64,000 bases of DNA, taken from assembly GCF_032854445.1 (NCBI RefSeq), contig NC_088307.1:26884547-26948546 (forward strand). The letters run 5' to 3'. The notes beneath the pieces are model-generated. The model did no database searches. It saw only the letters and a program-made list of their open reading frames with translations, and was not told the origin of the DNA. The translations under genes and the position numbers were made by a program. The DNA comes from Liolophura sinensis (Eukaryota; Mollusca; Polyplacophora; Chitonida; Chitonidae). This document shows, one piece after another, positions 55,797-64,000 of the stretch (position 1 is the stretch's first letter; each line of letters opens with the position of its first letter).

Positions 55797-56810
55797 ATGC
55801 TGGGGGCCGTAGCCGTAAGTGTACTCAACTTCTGCAGAAAAACCTGCACATCTCGCATACGGTGACGAAAACATAGCTATTTAACATAATCCTAACCGAC
55901 CAATGGAAACGGCTCTACTATCTTCTGATGGGAAGTTGTAAACAGTAAATGACCGTTGATATGTGCAGACACCTGCAGCTCTATATACGATAATCATACG
56001 ATTCAATGGCCACGCCAAAGAAATGGAAAGATTATGTGGATTTCAAGGTTTAATGTAGAATTTGTTTAGCACAGCTAATATCCACAGTAAATAATCGTGT
56101 TGTGACAGCCCAAAGGCGTGATTTGACCACGGAAAGTAAGACTTTTAAGGAGCTCCTGGACGCTTTCCTCTTCGTCTTCCGTCTTCGTCTTCCCTGACGT
56201 TGTTGTGGTAAAAGGAGAGGGCTATGTCTGCATGCCATGTTCTGTGGGATTAAATAAATTAGAAAAGGCTATACGGAAAGAGGAAACCTGCAAACGAGAG
56301 AGGGGGAAATTTGCAAGGATATTAAAGAGTAAAAGGAAACGAGCAAACATAGTGTGGTTCGAATGGCCGTCGGAAGTCCATCTCTCCGCATTAGAGATTT
56401 AGAGCTATTGCCCCCGCGGCGGACAAAGAAAATGTTTCAGCCATTTCTGCTCCAGTACTACAACCGTTTCAAGTTAGTTAGAGGAAGTTTTATTTCCTTA
56501 ACTATAATTACTTACAACCCTTTCTGACAAACAAGGGCCTCGGCTTCTATGATAATTTCCTCGCATTCGTGTTCTTCGGTCAACATCTTACTTTTGCCAG
56601 TTCTTGCTTGATGATGAATATTAATGAAGACACACCACCACTTCAACCAATGAAAATTTGTAGTCTTCGCGAAGGCTTTTTTCTCGTACGGAGCGTTCAT
56701 TGGCTAACACTTATTAGATCACTGCCCACTTGTATACGGATGTGACAGGTATTTCGACAGACCGAAAACCAGTAGGGTTCCGGTAGGTTAAGACGGTCTC
56801 GTTTAGAGAG
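55797..56810. other. ~1-kb insertion inside Naiad element 2
   Basis: Naiad similarity stops at about 55796 and resumes at about 56811 with no Naiad sequence missing between. I recognise neither a coding domain nor clear terminal repeats. It contains a cttcgtcttccg-rich stretch (56166-56192) and short basic ORFs without known motifs. It may be a non-autonomous element. Confidence 0.5.
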
Positions 56811-57662
56811 ACTAGAAAAAGTACTGTCATGCAACTGTAAAAAATTCACATGCCAAAGGTATGTGGATACTTAAACGTCTCACTGAATAACTAAACGCTC
56901 TAATACACATACCGTATAAGGATATATTCACTTGGGATTTCGCCACTCTCTACACTACGATTCTTCACACGGATTTAATAGATAGAATTTCATCATTGAT
57001 TGTGTCAGTGTTTAATGAAACCGGTCACTGCTCTATTGACGCAAGGGGGCAACAAAGCTTCTTCAGTTCCATCACATATAAAGGTTACGATTCATGGGAT
57101 ATTTCCAGGTTCATTGATTTGCTTGAATTTCTCATTTAGAAACATCTATGTAAATTTCGGGGAAATCACACATCGACAGTGCATAGATATTCCCAAGGGT
57201 AAAAATTGTGACCCCACCCTATTGGCCAACATATACTTGTTCTCAGATGAATACGACTACATGCAGAAATTATTAAGACGTAATCTCCACCTTGCCCGAC
57301 ATTTCTCATTCACTAAACGGTATATTGATGATCTGCTGAATTCGTATATAGCAAAGGATGTGAAGGATATTTACCCACCTTCGCTGGATTTAAAGCAAGC
57401 CACGGACTGTTCAGATGGTATATCTTATCTGGACCTATATTTGTACAAAGATCAAAATAGTTTCCTCTGTCGCAGACGTTACAAAATGTATAGCGTCAAT
57501 TTTGACGTTGTAAATCATCCTTATTTGGACATCAATATACTGAAGGGTCCTTCAGATAGCGTGTACATATCTCGCCTTGTAGTAATTGTTAGATCCTGTG
57601 TGTTGTGGGACGATTTCAATCAACGTCCGAAGTCAATACTGCAAAAACTATATCTCTTCTAA
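56811..57662 (+). pseudogene. Naiad element 2: RT palm and thumb
   Basis: RT motif A TWDFATLYTT (about 56930), motif B QCIDIPKGKNC (usual GIPMG changed), EYDYMQKLLRRN, motif C RYIDDLL (about 57319-57339), YPPSLDLKQATD, SYLDLYLYKD and YISRLVVIVRSC. The frame shifts near 57090-57140 (around EFLIRNIYVNFG) and the C-terminus ends early at 57660-57662. The change in motif B and the frameshifts show it is dead. Confidence 0.84.
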
Positions 57663-58580
57663 GAAAATTTGGATAGCGATCAGAATTTCTAGCGTTCTTC
57701 TAATTCATCGCGTTGAATTAGATCGCCCAGATGGACAGTGTGTGAGCAGTGATATCAAAGCGCAACTGAGATACATACTTTGTTGTCGACAACTTATACT
57801 CTAGCACGCTAGACGATTTAAATACTAATTTTTATATTACCATACATATACTTGTCACACAGTAAATGTGTAATCCCTATTTCGACCTCACAGTTTATAT
57901 ATTTATCCGTCTTTTTGAAAAATGCAGTCCTTTTTAGATTTTTAAGTTTTTCCAACGCCGAAAATGTAAGCGATAAAACGGGATTTGCTGTGAATTCCCT
58001 TTTTTTTCTTAACATTACAAATGCATTTCATCGGATTAGTATACTCTTTCCGGGTTATTAAAAATAAAACCTCGAGTATGTGAGCTAATGTAGCTTCCCC
58101 TTTCACTTCCTGGTAATAGTCCAAAATCTTGAATCCAGTGATTGACTCCGATGTACTTTTGCATGAAGCCCAATCTAATTTTGTGTGTAATTTTTAGATC
58201 ATACTTGTTTCCGTGTCTGTCTGTTGCTGTTCAGTTATATAGCACGGGAATTTCCATAGCTCGTGGAATGTGTAAACTTGGTGGTCGCCGTTAATTCTTC
58301 GTGTTAATAATAATATAGAGACGTTGGTTATATGAACAGTGTTTTTTCAGATAATTAATTAATTTAGTTTCTAATTAAAGACAACTTATTGACCAACAGT
58401 ATGCACAGTTAGTAAAAAGATTTACTTTCTTGGCTTAAACATTTCTTGTGTTGGTCTGTAATTACTGGAAACTGTTTTCTGCTTCAAACTGCATGAATTT
58501 ATTATAATTTCTAGCTTACATACTTCCTTGGTTCTTTGGCGGTTTGCAAAAAAAAATAATGCGATTATTCACTTCTGCTA
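57663..58580 (+). repeat. Naiad element 2 3' region and pseudo-LTR
   Basis: Non-coding. The part near 58466-58560 (gaaactgttttctgcttc, then cttccttggttctttggcgg and atgcgattattcac) matches the pseudo-LTR family seen near 63640-63760 and, inverted, 59200-59320. Confidence 0.5.
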
Positions 58581-58990
58581 ACCATTATGGCTGATGGCTG
58601 ATAGCTGGATTACAAGTATCTGTCTCAACTCCTAGATTCTGACGATTGACGTTCAAGAGAACAGTACCATCAGTAGGATGTCCTCGCTAGGTCTCTCGTA
58701 ACGTCGGGCAATGTCCATTGCTTACCTCTCTTTGTTTTGAAAACATCACAACGTCATTAGTGGTGTCCGTCATTCGAGTTTAAGGAAAAAGTTTTTGTCA
58801 CGTGGTTGAGGGTCATGCGAATGAGCTGGCACCAGTTTCACGTCACGTTCCCAAATCCAAGGCGCAACAAAGCATGAACTATTGGGAAAATTACTATTAT
58901 TATGGACAAACTAGACATTTTGTATTTACCTGGAAAAAACATTGCAGTGGTTAACTTTATAAGAGGCATGCATTTCTACTACGAGACTTT

Positions 58991-59166
58991 CTGTCAATGC
59001 TCGATTGGCTGTGGATCACATGTGTATACAGAGAAGCAAAAAACAAAAAGAAAACCCAGTTTACATTTTGGAAATGATATAAATAGGGTTAGATATGAAT
59101 GAATTTATTTGACAGATGTATTTTCAAGAAGCAATCTTTATACCACAGCCAATCGAGCATTGACAG
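58991..59166. repeat. 24-bp perfect inverted repeat, 128-nt spacer
   Basis: Arms 58991-59014 and 59143-59166 are exact reverse complements (core gctcgattggctgtgg). The right arm belongs to an inverted Naiad pseudo-LTR at 59090-59330; the left arm is a direct piece of the same sequence, so the pair is probably a tail-to-tail remnant of two Naiad insertions. Confidence 0.8.
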
Positions 59167-59330
59167 ACAGTAATAACGTTCCAGATTAATAATCCCAAGG
59201 CCAATTCCCCAAACGACGTAGAACACAAAATCACCAAGAACTAAGTAAGTGTATAAAGTACGAAAATAGGATGGAATCATGCAAAGAGAAGTAATTAACA
59301 GTTTTCAATAATGTTGGAAAGACACAAGGT
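59090..59330 (-). repeat. Inverted Naiad pseudo-LTR (diverged)
   Basis: The minus strand reads ttgaaaactgttaattactt, cttacttagttcttggtgat, ggattattaatctggaacgt, in the order of the pseudo-LTRs at 63640-63790 and 38460-38600. Confidence 0.6.
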
Positions 59331-59810
59331 ATGTTCTATGCGAATAATCTACTTTTTGATCAAAATCATAGAATGCTGAAAAGGAAAGAAAAGTGAATAT
59401 CTCTGATAGGGATAAAATGAATACTAGGAAAAGGGTTGGAACATTCGTCACTAATTCCTCACGATTTTAATTTACCCGGTGGGCTTTGTTTCTATACAGA
59501 TAAAAGGACAGTTTAATGCGCAGCATATTTGAGTCATCAAGTTTAGATTTAAAGGTGGAGAAAACGTAAATCTTACATAAGGTTGTTAAATCAGTTGTAA
59601 ATGTGGTCTAATATTTTTTTTCTGTTTTTTTCAAAGAGAAAAAGACACTTGGAATTAATTTTTATACGGTGTGTATTTGGGACCACCTTTTGATATGTAT
59701 TCTATGTGATGTAATGTTATAAATAATGATGTAACACATGTTTAATAAATATATATTTGCACTAGAATTTGGTCCTTTTAGCTAACAAATGTGTTCCACC
59801 TGTATTTTGA
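59331..59810. other. Intergenic, no gene seen
   Basis: AT-rich, nothing recognisable. Confidence 0.35.
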
Positions 59811-59814
59811 TCAT

Positions 59815-59930
59815 TTATTTATTTATTGGTGTTTTACGCCGTTCCCAACAATATTTCACTTGTGCAACGGCGGCCAGCATCATGGTGGGAGGAAACCGGA
59901 CAGAGCCCAGGGGAAACCCACGACCATGTA
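59815..59930 (-). mobile_element. SINE family 1, truncated
   Basis: Contains only the tail and adjoining body: the tttatttattggtgttttacgc side, gacggcggccagcat-like block, and gggaggaaaccgga. The tRNA-like head is absent. Confidence 0.72.
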
Positions 59931-60660
59931 TTTGATCATATTTATATATTTAATATATTTATAAATATTATCATCATTTATAATTAATGGATATGTTTGG
60001 ATATTAACATCAAATTTATATACAGATACATATATTAGGCATGCCTCACGTCCTTATTTACCCACCATACAAAAAATTTTCAAATACCATTTTTTCCAGA
60101 TAGTAATATGAAAGCTCAAATTTGCAAATAAGTTTTGTCACCCTGATATCTGATTTTGCCATGGCTTTACGTTTTCTTCTCCTTTAGTAAATGCGTCCTT
60201 GTAGATCTCTAACAGGAAGACATTGTCTCTAGAATGTATGGGCTACAGCAGCAAAGCCACCGAAAAAAAACAATGGTAACTGTGAGTAAATGGTAAACAA
60301 TGTGAGAACTGTGTATAAACGAAAAGTTGCTTAACTTTCGGAAGCAAACGTTCTCAGTTGCAGAAAGAGTGACAAAAATAATCAGAAAGGAAAAGGACTT
60401 TAAACTAGTCAGCTGTAAGAAAACTCAAAATAGCCGTAAAAGTTGTGGAAGAAGAGACAATTCAGAAATAAAGTACCTGAGAAACGAAAAAAGTTTGAGC
60501 AGAGGAACTGACAAGAAAAAACACAGAAAAAATGAGCGAAAGTATTTTTCCTGCAAAAAATGAACAAAAACATGTTACGCAGTATGTCATCGCTCACGGT
60601 TCCCCAGTGAACTGTGCACATGCCTATTGGCAACATCACGCCGTCAGCACCATATGAATA
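59931..60660. other. Intergenic, no gene seen
   Basis: A Lys-rich 78-codon ORF at 60327-60563 has no recognisable motif and looks like chance in A-rich DNA. Confidence 0.35.
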
Positions 60661-60667
60661 TGAAAGA

Positions 60668-60815
60668 CTTCAGCAGAGAGTAAAACCAGATTATGTACGC
60701 CAGTGTGATAGATGGCGAATGGTCACACGTATCACCGGTGAAACCTGGCTGTTGGTCAGTTTGCCTTGGGTAAGGTGTCAGTTTGCCTCGGTTAATGTGT
60801 TTAATCTAACTGTTC
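60668..60815 (+). repeat. Dispersed repeat with minisatellite-like head
   Basis: Same repeat as 48363-48500: cagcagagagtaaaaccaga, cagtgtgatag, ggtcacacgtatcaccgg, then ggtcagtttgcct present twice in a short local duplication. Confidence 0.6.
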
Positions 60816-61240
60816 TTGTATACGATCAACAAGTATCGACGTGCATTCCCACCTAGCGCAATGACCAAAACAGAATTAGAAATAAAACTATGCAGTGAAG
60901 CCAGTTGTAATTTATTATTCACTGGTGTGAAACGACACTAAATGGTGTCTTATCACTTATATAATCACTTTTAAACAATGCAAGGGGATGAGGCCTCGGG
61001 GAAACCCCGAAGTCAAACCATGCAGAATTAATGGTTATTTCTTAATGTTTATTATCACGCCATTACCAACTCACGCAACTCTTTCCTGTCGTCGAACGCT
61101 GGCTATCAGTGGTATTTTTGTTTTGATGTCTAGTCTCATGTCTTGTAATTTGCATCGAAAGTTGACTCAATTTCGTTAGTGTCTAGTTGGAAACCCGTAA
61201 TACCTATCTCAAATAAAAACCACAGTTTGTTTGGTTCGAC
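60816..61240. other. Intergenic, no gene seen
   Basis: No recognisable feature. Confidence 0.35.
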
Positions 61241-61244
61241 ACTG

Positions 61245-61500
61245 GATTTTATTTATTCATTTGATTGGTGTTTTACGCCGTACTCAAGAATATTTCACTC
61301 ATACGACGGCGGCCAGCATTATGATGGGAGGAAACCGGGCATAGCCCGGGGGAAACCCACGATTATCCGTAGGTTGCTGTCAGACCTTCCCACGTACGGC
61401 CGGAGAGGAAGCCAGCATGAGCTGGACTTGAACTCACAGCGACCGCATTGGTGAGAGGCTCCTGGGTTATTACGCTGTGCTAGCGCGCTAGCCGACTGAG
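61245..61500 (-). mobile_element. SINE family 1, full-length tRNA-derived copy
   Basis: Read from 61500 down: ggctcagtcggctagcgcgc (A-box-like), then gttcaagtcc (B box, 61424-61433 on the + strand), a body with ggcttcctctccggccgtac and a tail with attcttgagtacggcg, taaaacacc and an A/T-rich end (61249-61260). The head is tRNA-like, so transcription by RNA polymerase III is expected. It abuts a SINE-2 piece at 61501. Confidence 0.85.
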
Positions 61501-61655
61501 CCGTCTCAGTGAAGCAGTACTAGATAAAGAGCGGCAGTAAGCCGCCCTGCAACAAGAAGGTACATTAAATGCCCTCTAAGGATTCATTCATCGTCATATG
61601 ACTGAAAAATTGTTAAGTACTGTGTTAAAGCTCAAGCACTCATTCACTCACTCAG
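61501..61655 (+). mobile_element. SINE family 2, 3' half
   Basis: gtctcagtgaagcagtacta, gccgccctgcaacaagaagg and catatgactgaaaaattgtt match the 41341-41610 copy. It ends with an (ATTC/ACTC)n tail at 61640-61655. The 5' half is missing; the SINE-1 copy takes its place. Confidence 0.75.
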
Positions 61656-62620
61656 TAATTAGGCAATTTTATGCAATCCCTCTTATACAGCTCGACATTG
61701 TGTAATTCACACTCAACCATTCGTGCTTTTCTCCTAACTTACCATGCCTTGTTTTGTCTTTATTCGTGCATGCACTATATACCTACGCAGCTACATGTAT
61801 ATAAGTGTGTGTATTCTGTACACTATATTTCCTCATGATGGAACATAGTGACCGTAATGTAGACTAATAATATGACTTCAATATTCGCCGTTACTTTCTT
61901 TCTATTCTATCGTGAGGATATAACAATATGTAACTCATGAATGTTGACACGTTGAATGACTTCAAAATGTGTTACTTTTGCAAGACAGAAATACATAATT
62001 GAACAAGATATGTTCCAATGTTGGGTTTTTCAATGTTGGGTGTTCCTCCCCCTACTGAAATATTGTTTTGAATTGTTTGAAAAGGAGTTTCAATTTCAAC
62101 CCTTATTAAAGCAGAAAACTTCAATACAGGTTTCCAGTGCATCCAATCGCAATATAAATTTCCAAAGTAAATTAAATTCCAGTTACCTAAGGAATGTGTA
62201 AAGAAACAGCCTATAAACAGCGAATAAAGTTTGTTCTAGCAACATCAAAGAGAGAAGCACTCATCAGATTTCTATGTAGACAGTCGGTATTCTCTCTCGC
62301 GCAATGGTTGCAGCTTTTTCATAAAGATACCTTGTTAATTTAACAATTTTATACTCACATACAACGACAGAGATACAGTATCCAGAGTCCCTCAACGATC
62401 CGACAATATTTGATGACAACAAACCCAGCAAAAAAACAAGTGAAACTCATAGAAGAGAAATGTTAAGGGGCTTCTCATATGCATGTGTACGCATAACGTG
62501 AAAGTCAGATTTTTTCTTACGTGCTTTTCTAAAACTGAATGAAACGGGAAGCTGAATGAGAATTCCCATACACGGCCGTACCGTCGAAATATCCCACCAT
62601 ATAAGTAAGTTTCTTCTTTA
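61656..62620. other. Intergenic; weak inverted Naiad-like trace
   Basis: No gene. Bases about 62250-62300 (agagaagcactcatcag, then gtagacagt) weakly resemble the inverted pseudo-LTR near 54630-54680. Confidence 0.3.
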
Positions 62621-62625
62621 GCGTA

Positions 62626-62735
62626 TTTATTTATTTATTTACGCCGTACTCAAGAATATCTCAATTAAACTATGGCTGCCAGCATTATGACTGAGAAGAA
62701 ACCCATCAGAGCACGAAGGGATCTTGAATGTACAA
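62626..62735 (-). mobile_element. SINE family 1, truncated and diverged
   Basis: tttatttatttacgccgtac, tcaagaatatctca and gccagcattatgactg match the tail and body of SINE-1; the head is absent. Confidence 0.6.
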
Positions 62736-62770
62736 AATAAAGTATAAAATGAAGGTGAATGAGGTGACGT

Positions 62771-63110
62771 ACAAATACACTGACAATAGAGACGGTCCTA
62801 GAAGAGCTGCAAGATTGTCATCAGCTGGAATCGAAAATTAGAGACAACAGTATTCCTTTCAGAAAAGCTGTCAACTACAAAGCAATTAGAGGAGGTCTTG
62901 TCTCCAGTCTGAACCCTCATAGAAGTTAGTGAGGTGATAATGCACCCTCGTACAAATGCACTGATAATAGAGATGGTCCTAGAAGAGCTGCGAGATAGTC
63001 ATCAGTTGGGATCTCAAATTAGAGGCAACAGTATACCTTTCATAAAAACTACAAAGCAATTAGAGGAGATCTTGACTTGTCTCTAATCTAAACCCTCAAA
63101 AATGAGTGCA
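62771..63110 (+). repeat. 181-bp tandem duplication
   Basis: acaaatacactgacaatag at 62771 recurs as acaaatgcactgataatag at 62952. The following ggtcctagaagagctgc and acaaagcaattagagga are also repeated. Two copies, clearly diverged. No coding content seen. Confidence 0.75.
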
Positions 63111-63236
63111 GATCTTCCTCAGTTAGGGTTGCCCAGCCATGTTGCCCAGCCAACATATATAATTAGGCTTTTTGTGGCCTTATTAGGACTAGTTTTAGGG
63201 CAAGACATTCTCTCCTGTTCTCGTATGACCTTTTAA

Positions 63237-63445
63237 CAATATAAATTATCCTTATTTTGACAGCAATATACCAAATGGGTCTTGCATATGGTGTGTACAT
63301 ATTTCGCCTTGTACCATTTGTTAGATCCTGTGTGGTATGTGACGATTTCAGTCAAGGTCACATGTTGTTATTAGGGCACAGGAAGAGCGTCAAATTTCTA
63401 AAATTTTACAATGACTATAATTCTCTATTAAACGAATATGAATAG
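63237..63445 (+). pseudogene. Naiad RT C-terminal fragment
   Basis: Reads LAYGVYIFRLVPFVRSCVVC, DDFSQGHMLLL, then KFLKFYNDYNSLLNEYE and a stop, matching the end of element 1 (37780-37960) with a deletion in the middle. A frame change lies just before the start near 63270. Confidence 0.75.
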
Positions 63446-63599
63446 AACACCCTGTTTTATGATTGTGTCTAATTTTGCTTAATCCATGGCTGAGATATGT
63501 ATATTCCCCGTATTGAATTATATGTCCATATTGGACGTATGAATGTTATCAACAACTTACATACTGTCAGGATGAGCGATTTGAATACTGATTTTACGG

Positions 63600-63790
63600 A
63601 TTCGCCCACAACATATCTTGCGTCTTTCCATTATCACTGAAAACTGCTGACTTCTTTTCTTTGCATTGATTCCGTCTTAATTTTGAACTTTATATACTTT
63701 CTTAGTTCTTGGTGGTTTGTGCTAAACGTCGTTTTTGGGAGTCGGCCATGCGATTATTCACCTGGAACGTTATGCGAATGTTTGCTTATA
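63600..63790 (+). repeat. Naiad pseudo-LTR of the 63237 fragment
   Basis: Contains actgaaaactgctgacttct, ctttcttagttcttggtgg, tgctaaacgtcgtttttggg and cacctggaacgtta in the order of the right pseudo-LTR at 38460-38605. After it nothing is recognisable up to the end of the window. Confidence 0.6.
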
Positions 63791-64000
63791 GGCACTGAAT
63801 TTATCTGAAGGTCAACAACTTGCCAAAATAATGTCCTCTGATCATTTGCCCTCTATCACATTATCGTTGCTGATTTAGTTTTACTCCCTCCCTATGCTAT
63901 CCGTTTTTCATTATATTAATATTATATACAACTGGAAATATCTGAATTGGCTTACTTTGTGCACTTGCTTTTCCCTGGCTCATGCGCTTATTTCTTGGAG

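Noticed and set aside
60327-60563. Lys-rich small protein
   Set aside because: Composition follows the A-rich DNA; no motif, no neighbours, no sign of a gene.

Overview
This is animal nuclear DNA, most likely from a mollusc. It is AT-rich, with long stretches that hold no gene, a G-protein-coupled receptor gene split by GT-AG introns, and dense retroelements. The SINE types and the Naiad-type Penelope elements fit a lophotrochozoan; naming a mollusc is inference from repeat style, not proof.

The first 38 kb is nested retrotransposons. One family of I-superfamily non-LTR retrotransposon (LINE) occurs seven times, all on the + strand. Copy A (1-3068) is cut by the window edge. Copy B (3594-13067) is 5'-truncated and is split by full-length copy C (3990-9920). 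Full-length copy D (16957-28618) is split by full-length copy E (22319-28152) and carries short copy F at its tail (28619-29528). Copy G (31543-37437) is full length and nearly intact. Each element has about 600 bp of 5' UTR, a gag-like ORF1 with three zinc knuckles, a UAAUG stop-start junction, an ORF2 with endonuclease, reverse transcriptase, RNase H and a terminal CCHC motif, about 230 bp of 3' UTR, a small terminal stem-loop and an (ATTC)n tail. Five pairs of target-site duplications give the order of insertion.

D/E/F and G both sit inside one Penelope-like element of the permuted Naiad type: an N-terminal GIY-YIG endonuclease, a CxC linker, then the reverse transcriptase. Its ORF is therefore in three pieces (16513-16956, 29541-31542, 37451-38005). 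The 3' piece is followed by a 57-bp triplicate and a pseudo-LTR. Other Naiad remnants lie at 3072-3165, 43530-43770, 54466-54705 (inverted), 55126-58580, 59090-59330 (inverted) and 63237-63790.

The right-hand 26 kb carries the only host gene I can support: three exons, on the minus strand, of a class A receptor resembling melatonin-receptor/Moody-type receptors (54075-54192, 53181-53301, 48726-49470). The exon holding most of TM1 was not found. Around it lie two SINE families, a 33-bp minisatellite, a 137-bp direct repeat flanking a receptor exon, a hAT transposase remnant and other short tandem repeats.

The LINE and both SINE families end in related sequences, which suggests the SINEs use LINE-type machinery for mobility. 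Nearly every retroelement ORF here is broken. G is the least damaged LINE and the best reference for the family.
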